In this document: positions 8,951 to 17,448 of the stretch, in pieces
How the letters are laid out: every line of letters starts with the position of its first letter
Position numbering within the stretch: position 1 is the first letter of the stretch
Source: Methanobacterium sp.
GTDB lineage: Archaea; Methanobacteriota; Methanobacteria; Methanobacteriales; Methanobacteriaceae
Reading direction: 5' to 3'
DNA: 64,000 nt
Assembly: GCA_015661405.1 (NCBI GenBank)
Contig: JACWMK010000007.1
Location: forward strand, 1 to 64,000
Notes under the pieces: model-generated
The model's database searches: none
Seen by the model: only the letters and a program-made list of their open reading frames with translations
Told to the model about the DNA's origin: nothing
Program-made: the position numbers and the translations under genes

Positions 8951-9230
8951 ATGCCACTCTGAATTTGAAGGTTCAGAGGATATTATTCAGAATGGATGTC
9001 CAAAATGCGGTAGTAAATTCTTTGAGTACACTCATCACGGTCAAGTTAAAGGAATAAAAGAGAGTAAAGGTGATTCTGTAGAAACTATAATGATAAAAGA
9101 GAATGGCATTTATGAAGTTAATTTATCCTCATTGATGGAGGATGATTCTATTATAATCTCAGATGAAGAGGGGAAATATTTAATTGATATAAATTTTTTA
9201 TTAAAGAAGAAGTTAAGAGAGAAAAGATAA
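8934..9230 (+). CDS. Archaeal zinc-ribbon protein (DUF2072-like)
   Basis: Protein of 98 residues with an N-terminal zinc ribbon (CIKC at residues 4-7 and CPKCGS near residue 23), then a flexible hydrophilic linker and a small C-terminal beta-rich segment YEVNLSSLMEDDS, ending in basic residues. It overlaps DUF2073 by 17 bases and closes the GTPase/DUF2073/zinc-ribbon set. Such proteins often bind RNA or protein partners, but no direct function can be read here. Convergent with rqcH. Confidence 0.78.
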   Translation: MHRCIKCHSEFEGSEDIIQNGCPKCGSKFFEYTHHGQVKGIKESKGDSVETIMIKENGIYEVNLSSLMEDDSIIISDEEGKYLIDINFLLKKKLREKR

Positions 9231-9262
9231 ACCTATAAAAAAATGTTGAAATTTTTTAGATT

Positions 9263-11257
9263 TTATTGTTTATTAAAATATTTTAAACTCTTCAAATCTC
9301 TCTCGTTAACAAAATCACATTTTCCTGATGGTAAAACTCCTATGACATCATCAAGAGTTAAAAAGTGTTCTTTATTAATACGTTTTAAAATTTCCCTAGA
9401 AATTTCCTCTTTTTTAGTGTAACCGGGTTTTATAATTACATAATTATTAGTATATTTCTCTAAGGCCTTGGTTGGGCCAGCCATTATTCTTTCACCTTCG
9501 TAATCAACTATGCCCACTGCAATTAAAAGTGGAACACCTCTAACATAATTGCGGGCACCACGGATTATAAAAGCTCCTTTTGCAACGAATTCACCTGATT
9601 GGGGAGTTTTAGAGACTTGCTCAGGATTCACCCAGTAAACATCTTGAGATCCAAATCCTTTGGACCATGCACTGGAGAAGGAAGCTGCCATAACTGCAGC
9701 TTCATTGATAGTGTTTTCTGGTATCTCTTTTCCATTACTTTTTATAACCACAGATGGGGCGCCGTGAATATCTGAGTGCAGATAAATATCATTGTTTTCT
9801 AGGTAATGCTTCACTATTGTTTCATTAGTAGATGCATCTCTACCACCTATCACTAGTAATCCATCAGAGGATAAAAACCAGCGAAGCTTTTCAAACCATT
9901 TAAGCTCTTTTTTAATCCTTCTTTCTGGGACAATGATTTGCTCTAGTGCAACATCTCTCTTATTTTTAGCTTTATTTATCTCCTTTAATGTTTTTTCAAT
10001 AGCAATATAAACTCCTTTGATCTTTCTTTTTGCTTTTTTACCTTTATTATAATAAATTTCAGTATTTTCAGGGATACTTAGATGAGAATCAATATTTATC
10101 CGGTTATCCTCTAAATTCAAGGTGATGCTGCCTAGTTTATCGATGGATTCTATGATATCTAACCCGTCTGTCTTATTTTTTTTACCATTCTTAATTATTT
10201 TAATGATTTCCAACCATGAATATCTTTCTCGGGCATCATTTATGATATCTAGGATATTCTGCACTTTTTGATAATTAGAGTAAAGTAAATCACCCTTTAT
10301 TTTGGATTCCTTCACGGTTTTTTCAAATTTCTCTAAGGTTTCTCTTTGTATTCTTAGTCTTTTTTCATATTTCCCGACTTCAGCTTCCCAAATACTCTCT
10401 TGGACATTTATTATGTCTTCTCCTACTATGCTACTATAGAATTCATCAGCAGCTTCATTGTAACTGGGAAATGATTTTTTTTGATAATCATTATAAATCT
10501 GAAGGTTTAAGGGTAGTACATCATTTTTACTATTTGTAACTATTTGTGGATTGAATTCTTCAGCTTTAAGGGGATTGAAGACTTGAAGCATAGCCTGATA
10601 AATGGAATTTAATTCATTCTCTTCAACTTCTGCTGCTTGTTTTTTCTTGGGTACTTCGGCTCTTAGAACTATTTCTTCAGCGTAAAGCCCGCCAAAACCA
10701 CTTTTTGCAAGGGTTCTGATAATATCAGTATCGGAATTAGTGAATAATTCAGTTATATCTTCTTTTTTTACTTTAAGTGGGTTAATTCCTCTTTCTGGTG
10801 GGTATTTATATTCTTCTTTGGAGGATATCCTACGATTCTCCCATAACTTGCGTTTCAATGGTAGAATGATTTGACCTTCTTCATCCAAAAGTATTATATT
10901 GCCTTTGGAGAAAAGTTCTATAATAAGTTTATATTTGTGTTCCTTCTGGAATTCTATTTCAATGATACGGTCAAAATGGTGTTGGTGTACATCACTCACT
11001 ATTGCACCTTTAAGGTATTTACGCAGAAGCATTGGGAAATTAGGAGGCATTTTTGGATTTAAAGGTGGGAAATGAGTTAAATGTACTCTTAATCCGGCTT
11101 GGAACACTACATCAGCCCTTCCTTCACCCGGAACATGAAATCTTATCAATACGGTGTCTTTGGTTGGTTGATAAGCCTTTTGGAAGCGAGCATCCATTAA
11201 TGATTTCTTTAATTCACTGCAAATTGCATAAACATCAACATTGGACATAGCTTTCAT
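9263..11257 (-). CDS. rqcH: RqcH/NEMF ribosome quality control factor
   Basis: Full-length member (664 residues) of the Rqc2/NEMF/RqcH family: an N-terminal NFACT-N domain starting MSNVDVYAICSELKK, a long coiled-coil middle (about 290-440), and an NFACT-R (DUF814) domain with DIYLHSDIHGAPSVVIK near residue 495. In bacteria and eukaryotes these proteins bind the 50S/60S subunit carrying a stalled peptidyl-tRNA and recruit tRNA-Ala to add a C-terminal tail; the archaeal protein is expected to act in the same pathway. GAGG lies seven bases before the first ATG. Convergent with the zinc-ribbon gene and divergent from the EMC6-like gene. Confidence 0.93.
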   Translation of the reverse strand: MKAMSNVDVYAICSELKKSLMDARFQKAYQPTKDTVLIRFHVPGEGRADVVFQAGLRVHLTHFPPLNPKMPPNFPMLLRKYLKGAIVSDVHQHHFDRIIEIEFQKEHKYKLIIELFSKGNIILLDEEGQIILPLKRKLWENRRISSKEEYKYPPERGINPLKVKKEDITELFTNSDTDIIRTLAKSGFGGLYAEEIVLRAEVPKKKQAAEVEENELNSIYQAMLQVFNPLKAEEFNPQIVTNSKNDVLPLNLQIYNDYQKKSFPSYNEAADEFYSSIVGEDIINVQESIWEAEVGKYEKRLRIQRETLEKFEKTVKESKIKGDLLYSNYQKVQNILDIINDARERYSWLEIIKIIKNGKKNKTDGLDIIESIDKLGSITLNLEDNRINIDSHLSIPENTEIYYNKGKKAKRKIKGVYIAIEKTLKEINKAKNKRDVALEQIIVPERRIKKELKWFEKLRWFLSSDGLLVIGGRDASTNETIVKHYLENNDIYLHSDIHGAPSVVIKSNGKEIPENTINEAAVMAASFSSAWSKGFGSQDVYWVNPEQVSKTPQSGEFVAKGAFIIRGARNYVRGVPLLIAVGIVDYEGERIMAGPTKALEKYTNNYVIIKPGYTKKEEISREILKRINKEHFLTLDDVIGVLPSGKCDFVNERDLKSLKYFNKQ

Positions 11258-11321
11258 ACATCATCCTCATTTATATTATATATCTAACATACATTAATTA
11301 AGGAACTGGAGGAAAAAATTT

Positions 11322-11609
11322 ATGGAAATTGAGGTTAAGTTAACATCTGTACATGTTATTGTTGCTATAATAACAGGTTACATTTCATTTTATATTTCAA
11401 GTGGATTAATAAGTGGTGTAGGTAAAAACGAGTATTTAGCAATTTTGATAGGATTAGTAATCCTTTATATTACTGGCCAAGCATCTGAAAGAGCTTTTGG
11501 TAAGGAAAAAGTGGGCGGCCTCAAAGGATGGTTCTTAAGTGGAATAATACCATTCTTCTTCGTATGGGTGCTGACTTGGACTCTTCTTATGAATTATTAT
11601 TTGATTTAA
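11322..11609 (+). CDS. EMC6-like small membrane protein
   Basis: Protein of 95 residues with three hydrophobic segments (about 10-28, 36-54, 70-92) and a conserved-looking GQASERAFGKEKVGGLKGW loop between the second and third. Size and topology match the archaeal EMC6-like family, homologues of a subunit of the ER membrane protein complex that assists insertion of membrane proteins. The assignment rests on length, topology and loop pattern, not on a search. GGAGG precedes the ATG. The window also encodes an EMC3-like protein (38104-38688), a likely partner. Confidence 0.6.
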   Translation: MEIEVKLTSVHVIVAIITGYISFYISSGLISGVGKNEYLAILIGLVILYITGQASERAFGKEKVGGLKGWFLSGIIPFFFVWVLTWTLLMNYYLI

Positions 11610-11730
11610 AATTTTATTACATAAATTTCTAATTTTTTTTTAAAGTTAAATTTGATTTTAAATCGTACTAATAATATTAAAATTGCTCTTCCATTTACTA
11701 TCTAATTTTTATATTTTTATATTTTTTTCT

Positions 11731-13563
11731 TTATATTGATGTACCATAGAAAATCCATATAAAAGCAAATACAAGGGCTAATACAAACACTAATGGAGCA
11801 AAAAATTTACTTACAGCTACAATAGAACTTATGGTTGTCACTAATTCAGTGGCATGAGTAGGGCCTAAAGTTTTAATATCATTTATTTCAGCCACTTTAA
11901 CCCCTGCTTTTACAGGCTCCAAATCATCAATAGCATTTTTAGTACAAGTAATTATCGTGTTAATTATTTCATCCTGCATTTTATTACCTACCGGATTATG
12001 ACCACCTGAAAGGGTGTTTACATAATGTGTGTCTGTAGTCATTACTTCAACACAATCCAAGTCAACCTCAGATTTGACAGACTTAATTATCTTTTCCCTG
12101 AAACCAATAATCATATTATTAGCATCTAAAAGTATATATGCAGTTTTTTGATTACCACCTACCTCTACTACCATTACCTTTACTCCACTTTGACCTATAC
12201 CTTGCTCTTTAGACATATCCTCCATTGAGTCGTTGCAGCATCCTACCCTAATAACCTGTTTGTCTTCATTTTTACCCAATTTTTGCACTGCATCAAGTAG
12301 CTCGAAAACCTCCTTATTACCGGGAAGTATTCTACCACCATCTCCTTTAAAACTATTATGGCAATCAACCATCACTACATTGTCCGTACAGGTAGATCCT
12401 TTTGCAGCGTTCATAACGGCTAATCCTACACCGAAATCGATGTCATCAAAACCTTTAGGTGAAAAAGTTGCCAGCAACACTAAATTATTACCGAAATACT
12501 GGGCACCAATTTTTGCTCCTTGATGCTTCACTCTCTGGAATGCACTGGCATATTCAGAGTAATCCATATCTTTAAGGGAATCTTTTATCACTTTTTCGAT
12601 TTTACTTATCTCTCTGGAGGCCACTGGATTAAAATCATGTGTAGATGGGCCGTGTGATACCATAGTGAAAGTGTTAAATCTATTTGCCAATATGGTGGGC
12701 ATGTTACCACCTCCAATATCTCCTACAGGGCCTGGATGAACACAGGGAGATAAAAATATGGCTTTTAAATCATTTTCTCCTTTGAAACTAAGGATGCCTA
12801 CTATTGTTTTTATGGATTCTCCCATATCCTCAAAGATGGATTCCATGGCTTGTGAACCTTCACTCATATGGGATAGGAATAAACTTAAAAGTTCTAATGC
12901 ACCCACTCCGAGATTTTTTCTCATAGGTGATTCTATAACAACTACAAAAGAGAATATTGCTAAAACCAGTATTAATGAAGCTATGATGATTTTAAAGAGT
13001 ACAGCAATTATACTGAATTCCCCTAAATTAGTAGTTATACTTGTTAGAAAAACAATTACCATAACCATGCTCAATATTAAAGCTGGTTGTGTAGCGGCTA
13101 CAACAACTGATGATAAGAGACGAATATTAGAAGTGCCAAAAATTACTATTGTTCTGAAGGCGAATACTATAGCGCAGCCATAAATAATAGCGTCTATTGT
13201 ATAGTTGTAGATTGAGAAATGTGATACTAAACTCCCTACAACGTAGGTTATAGCCACCATTATCATTGATATTAAGGCTAAAAACATAGATTGCTTCATT
13301 TTCATGTGCCGACCATCTAACACTTTAACAAATGTGGGGGTTATAGCGCCAGCCATTATTGACATCAAACCGAATATTAGGAAACCCGCAGATCCACCAT
13401 AGACTATACTTGATAGAATATTAGAACCTGTTTGGGGTTCAATCAAAAATGCAGTAAGACCGATGATAAAACTTAAAAATACTATAATAAAAACAGAAAT
13501 ATGTGTTTCAGGTAAAGTTACCAGGTATTTAGTGAGATCAGTAAGATTTTCTGATGTGGACAT
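11731..13563 (-). CDS. DUF2070 family membrane protein
   Basis: About 610 residues with six or seven membrane segments in the first third, a large soluble domain, and one membrane segment at the C terminus. The soluble part carries HPGPVGDIGGGNMP, VSHGPSTHDFNP, VMVDCHNSF and DTHYVNTLSGGHNP, motifs rich in His, Asp and Gly that define DUF2070, an archaeal family of unknown function. The conserved polar clusters suggest a metal-dependent enzyme facing one side of the membrane (inference). The ATG at 13563 is preferred over an upstream TTG because GAGGAA sits eight bases before it. Confidence 0.85.
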   Translation of the reverse strand: MSTSENLTDLTKYLVTLPETHISVFIIVFLSFIIGLTAFLIEPQTGSNILSSIVYGGSAGFLIFGLMSIMAGAITPTFVKVLDGRHMKMKQSMFLALISMIMVAITYVVGSLVSHFSIYNYTIDAIIYGCAIVFAFRTIVIFGTSNIRLLSSVVVAATQPALILSMVMVIVFLTSITTNLGEFSIIAVLFKIIIASLILVLAIFSFVVVIESPMRKNLGVGALELLSLFLSHMSEGSQAMESIFEDMGESIKTIVGILSFKGENDLKAIFLSPCVHPGPVGDIGGGNMPTILANRFNTFTMVSHGPSTHDFNPVASREISKIEKVIKDSLKDMDYSEYASAFQRVKHQGAKIGAQYFGNNLVLLATFSPKGFDDIDFGVGLAVMNAAKGSTCTDNVVMVDCHNSFKGDGGRILPGNKEVFELLDAVQKLGKNEDKQVIRVGCCNDSMEDMSKEQGIGQSGVKVMVVEVGGNQKTAYILLDANNMIIGFREKIIKSVKSEVDLDCVEVMTTDTHYVNTLSGGHNPVGNKMQDEIINTIITCTKNAIDDLEPVKAGVKVAEINDIKTLGPTHATELVTTISSIVAVSKFFAPLVFVLALVFAFIWIFYGTSI

Positions 13564-13823
13564 GATTTTATTCCTCAAATTTAAAGTTAAATAATTTATT
13601 TATAAATTTTAATATCATTACAATAAATATAGAACATTTATATTATTAACAAATAAAAATCTAAACTATTTTTTTAATATATATCATATTATAGAGTAAT
13701 CAAAATTATTCTAATGTAGCTATAGTTTTTAAAGCTTTATAAGTTTTATAGTCATAACTTAAAAAGGAATTATTTTCAATAGATTTTAAACTCAAAAAAC
13801 ATCTTTTTCGAGGTGGTGCATAA

Positions 13824-14627
13824 ATGTTAAAGGGAAATTACTATGAACAGATGAAAGAAAAGTATCCTCTAGAGGGATTCATTGATACTCATCTACATAC
13901 TAGTCCAGATGTGAAACCTCGCATCTTGAATGATGTCCAAGCGGCTTTTATGGCCTCAAAGGAGAAGATGGGTGGCATTATTTTAAAATCTCATGTAGAA
14001 TCTACAGCCGGTAGAGCTAGATTGACTGAGATGGTAACTGGAATAAAGGTCATTGGCGGCTTAACATTGAATAGTAGTGTTGGGGGATTGAATCCTGCTG
14101 CGGTTGAAGCTTCAGCTTTGATGGGTGGCAAAATCGTTTGGTTTCCCACTACTTCTCATAGTGTGTTGAATTTGGATTTAGAGCTGATTGAGGATATACT
14201 TCACTTAATTGTCCAAAATGATCTGGTTTTAGCCACTGGTCATTTAAATCCTGCAGAGATTTTTGAATTGTTAGATATGGCTCATAGTATGGGAATCTGG
14301 AGAATACTCGTTAATCATCCCTTTACTCGGGTAGTGGGGGCTAATATTGATGAACAGAAAGAAATGGCTCGATACGCTTATTTGGAGCATTGTTATGTAG
14401 CTTGCATGGATAATCATGATAAGATAGATCCTGAGCTGATTTCACAGGGAATAAAAGATATAGGATCAGATAAATGCATAATGGCCACTGATTTCGGGCA
14501 ATCAAATAATCCCTATCCTGTGGTGGGGATGAAAATGTTTGTAAATAAAATGATGGATTTAGAAATTTCAATAGATGATATAATTATAATGTGTAAAATT
14601 AATCCATTCAAATTATTTTTTGAATAA
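13824..14627 (+). CDS. DUF6282 family (PHP/amidohydrolase-like) protein
   Basis: Protein of 267 residues. The start region has FIDTHLHTSPDVKPR, a classic metal-binding HxH after strand 1 of a TIM-barrel hydrolase. Later come ILKSHVES, ATGHLNPAEI, LVNHPFTRVVG and MATDFGQSNNP, each supplying a His or Asp at barrel strand ends. This fits the DUF6282 group of amidohydrolase/PHP-like proteins; the substrate is unknown. GAGGTGG precedes the ATG. It is an isolated gene with AT-rich flanks on both sides. Confidence 0.75.
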   Translation: MLKGNYYEQMKEKYPLEGFIDTHLHTSPDVKPRILNDVQAAFMASKEKMGGIILKSHVESTAGRARLTEMVTGIKVIGGLTLNSSVGGLNPAAVEASALMGGKIVWFPTTSHSVLNLDLELIEDILHLIVQNDLVLATGHLNPAEIFELLDMAHSMGIWRILVNHPFTRVVGANIDEQKEMARYAYLEHCYVACMDNHDKIDPELISQGIKDIGSDKCIMATDFGQSNNPYPVVGMKMFVNKMMDLEISIDDIIIMCKINPFKLFFE

Positions 14628-14812
14628 GAACGATTTATTTATGAGATAAATCTTAAAAAATATAATAAAATTTTAATTTCTATTATAAGAGTAAAGCTTT
14701 CTCAGTATATTTTATTCTTAAAATTCATAACTTATAAATAGATGAAATAAATCTTATAAAAAATTAGATAGTAATTATACTATAGATATGAGATAAAACG
14801 GTGAAAAATATT

Positions 14813-15148
14813 ATGAAAAACGATAAGAAATCTACAATTAATGAAGAACTCCTTTCAAGAATGGAACAATTCAAAGAGGCGACAATAGATCAGGAAAAAA
14901 GAATAGAATTAGAAAATAATATATTAGGTTCAGAAGTGCTCATCAGATTTGAAATATTTCTTCCATCAAAAAGTCCTGAAAAATTTTCAGACGGTATTTT
15001 TCTTTATATGAATGATTCTGGTGATATAGTGGATGCTGAATATTATATAAGAGATTCAGATGATATTACTATAGTTGGCTTGGAAGCTGATGATTTCAAA
15101 GTTGTTAAAGAACTTTTTAAAGATTCCTTCTCATTAGAAATAGAATAA
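14813..15148 (+). CDS. Small acidic hypothetical protein
   Basis: Unrecognised protein of 111 residues, soluble and acidic. It has a helical first third, a beta-rich middle (SEVLIRFEIFLPS), and an acidic C-terminal half with DSDDITIVGLEADDFK. The ATG is chosen because GGTGA lies eight bases upstream; an in-frame GTG twelve bases earlier forms part of that ribosome site. It stands alone between two non-coding spacers, and no function is suggested by context. Confidence 0.55.
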   Translation: MKNDKKSTINEELLSRMEQFKEATIDQEKRIELENNILGSEVLIRFEIFLPSKSPEKFSDGIFLYMNDSGDIVDAEYYIRDSDDITIVGLEADDFKVVKELFKDSFSLEIE

Positions 15149-15644
15149 AACATATAATTTCTTTTAAATTCAATATTTTTTTTTTAAATTAAATATTATT
15201 CATTAATTCTATAAAATTAATAGAATTTAATTTATAGATAACGTATAAAATTCAATAAGTAGCCTATTATAATCAGAAAAATAGATTTAACTGCGTAAAA
15301 TATTTTCGTAAAAAAAAACACTAATAAAAATCCTAAATAAGATTAATCTCGCTACGTGTTTGTCAACAGTTATATAGGTCATGATACACATAAAATACAA
15401 TTAATATTAAATAATGTAGAAAAATTAGGCCTCATTAATTCCCTTCTTAAACAACCCCGATTTAGAAACTTAAACAACTTCAAGAATACTATAAATAAAA
15501 TTTTTAGAAATTATTTATAAGATATCATACAGTAACTTAGGGTTGACATTCCAATTACAAGTTAATATTTCTTTATAACAATTTTAAGGGCCTATATTTC
15601 ATCATAATTTACAACAATTGCAACGATCAAATGGAGATTAAAAA
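15149..15644. other. Long AT-rich intergenic region, no gene seen
   Basis: 496 bases with no open frame carrying a credible ribosome site and no recognised RNA gene. Two TATA-like elements, TTTATAAG at 15514-15521 and CTTTATAA at 15571-15578, lie upstream of the NYN gene; the second is at a suitable distance for a short leader. Confidence 0.45.
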
Positions 15645-16151
15645 ATGCGTAGTTTTGAAAGATTAAGTTCTCTGAAGGATTATATACCACTTAAAAGAGG
15701 AGAATCTGGAGGAAAAAATATTGGACTTTTAGTTGATGGACCCAACATGTTAAGAAAAGAATTCAGCCTTAATCTTGATTTAGTAAGGAAAATAGTATCA
15801 GAATATGGCAACATGAGAGTTGGAAAAGTTCTTTTAAACCAATATGCTTCAGATAAACTGATAGAGGCAATAGTTAATCAAGGATTCACTCCTATTGTGG
15901 TAGCTGGTGACACAGACGTTTATATGGCAGTTGAAGCAATGGAATTAATATATAATCCTAATATTGATATTATCGCCCTTATGACTCGTGACGCTGATTT
16001 TTTACCAATAATTAATAAAGCAAAAGAAAATGGTAAAGAAACCTTAGTTATAGGTGCAGAACCAGGATTCAGCGCTGCATTACAAAATTCAGCAGATAAT
16101 GCAATCATATTAAAGGCTGAAAATAATAAAGAATCCAAAAAACATGATTAA
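15645..16151 (+). CDS. NYN domain (PIN-like, TIGR00288/LabA type) protein
   Basis: Protein of 168 residues with a NYN/LabA nuclease-like fold. LLVDGPNMLRKE near residue 30 provides the first conserved Asp/Asn, GDTDVYMAVEAMEL the second acidic cluster, and LMTRDADFLPII the third. These acidic positions would bind the catalytic metal of a PIN-like ribonuclease. The family is widespread in methanogens but its RNA target is unknown. GGAG precedes the ATG. The PLP-enzyme gene follows on the same strand after 66 bases. Confidence 0.82.
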   Translation: MRSFERLSSLKDYIPLKRGESGGKNIGLLVDGPNMLRKEFSLNLDLVRKIVSEYGNMRVGKVLLNQYASDKLIEAIVNQGFTPIVVAGDTDVYMAVEAMELIYNPNIDIIALMTRDADFLPIINKAKENGKETLVIGAEPGFSAALQNSADNAIILKAENNKESKKHD

Positions 16152-16217
16152 AAACAAAAAGAATAATAATTTTTTATAAACTTTAATTTAAAATTTATTA
16201 TAAGGACTCATAAAATA

Positions 16218-17378
16218 ATGCTATTAAAATCTAGCCTTGATGAATTAAAAAGAAGAGAGGCTGCATTAAACATAATTAATTCCAAGATCAAAGCAAGGAA
16301 TAGATCACACCTATATGATCTCACTGGTCTTTCTGGGGGATTCCCCATAAAAAAAGAAGATATTGATCTTCTAGAAACATATGCCGGATCAGCAATTTTT
16401 GAAGAAGAAATACAAATTCAGGGAAGAAAACATCTTGGCGGAAACAAAATTCTAGCCCTAAATAGAACTAGCTCAGGAATTTTAGCATCCATAATTGCAT
16501 TAGTAAAACCAGATGAAGAAGTGGTACATTATCTAACCCAATTACCTTCTCATCCATCTATTCCACGGAGTACAAAACTAATAAGAGCAAATTATCGTGA
16601 ATTTAATAATTTAAATGAATTTGAAATAGGAAATAATACATCTCTTGTTATAATAACCGGTTCAACTATGGATCATGAAGTTTTGAGTGAGGAAGAATTT
16701 TTAAGGATAATTGAAATTTCCAAGTCAAAAAATGTGCCAGTTTTGGTTGATGATGCATCCGGAGCGAGATTACGGACTGTAATTTACCATCAACCTCGTG
16801 CAATGGACATGGGTGCAAATTTGGTTATCACCAGTACTGATAAACTTATGGATGGTCCTAGAGGCGGTTTAATGTCTGGAGATGCGGATTTAATTGATTT
16901 AATAAAATCGAAGGCACATCAATTTGGTTTAGAAGCTCAAACACCTTTAATTGCAGGTATGGCAAGGGCTTTAGAAGATTTCAATCCAGAACGAATTCTT
17001 AAAGCTCAAGACGAAAGGAAAGGAATATATAAAAATTTAATAAATGATTTGAAAGAAATTAATCTAACTCCTACAGGTTTCATGCTATCTGCTGAAGGCT
17101 TGATGAAAGAATTGAAATATTTGAATGTTACACACTCTTTAAGTCCGAAAGAAGCTGCAAATATTTTAGCTATGATTCTTTTAAGGGAATATAACATAAT
17201 AACTATTCCTGCAGTAGGTATGCCCGGTGCTTCACCAACTATTAGAATTGATCTAGCATCAAAGGATGCAGAATGTTTAAATCAAAATTATATTATTGAT
17301 GCATTTAAGGAAAGTCTTTTAAGACTTAAAGAAATAATTGATGATAAAAAAATTTGCAGAAAAGTATTGTATGACTAA
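16218..17378 (+). CDS. SelA-like PLP-dependent enzyme (MJ0158/TIGR03576 family)
   Basis: Fold-type I PLP enzyme of 386 residues. The Schiff-base lysine is in TSTDKLMDGPRGG (about residue 215), preceded by the PLP-binding Asp in PVLVDDASGARLR. It resembles selenocysteine synthase SelA, but archaea make Sec-tRNA by the PSTK/SepSecS route, so this MJ0158-type family has a different and still unclear role. Residues GGNKILALNRTSSG form the phosphate-binding turn. AAGGA lies upstream of the ATG. It sits between the NYN protein and rtcA. Confidence 0.82.
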   Translation: MLLKSSLDELKRREAALNIINSKIKARNRSHLYDLTGLSGGFPIKKEDIDLLETYAGSAIFEEEIQIQGRKHLGGNKILALNRTSSGILASIIALVKPDEEVVHYLTQLPSHPSIPRSTKLIRANYREFNNLNEFEIGNNTSLVIITGSTMDHEVLSEEEFLRIIEISKSKNVPVLVDDASGARLRTVIYHQPRAMDMGANLVITSTDKLMDGPRGGLMSGDADLIDLIKSKAHQFGLEAQTPLIAGMARALEDFNPERILKAQDERKGIYKNLINDLKEINLTPTGFMLSAEGLMKELKYLNVTHSLSPKEAANILAMILLREYNIITIPAVGMPGASPTIRIDLASKDAECLNQNYIIDAFKESLLRLKEIIDDKKICRKVLYD

Positions 17379-17448
17379 CAATCATTAAAATTATATTCTT
17401 TTTTTGGTTACTATTTTCCAAATTTTTTTATAGGAGAATTTTTTTTTT

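Noticed and set aside
12758..13183. Plus-strand open frame of 141 codons inside DUF2070
   Set aside because: Opposite strand of a well-supported membrane protein; sequence looks like a shadow.
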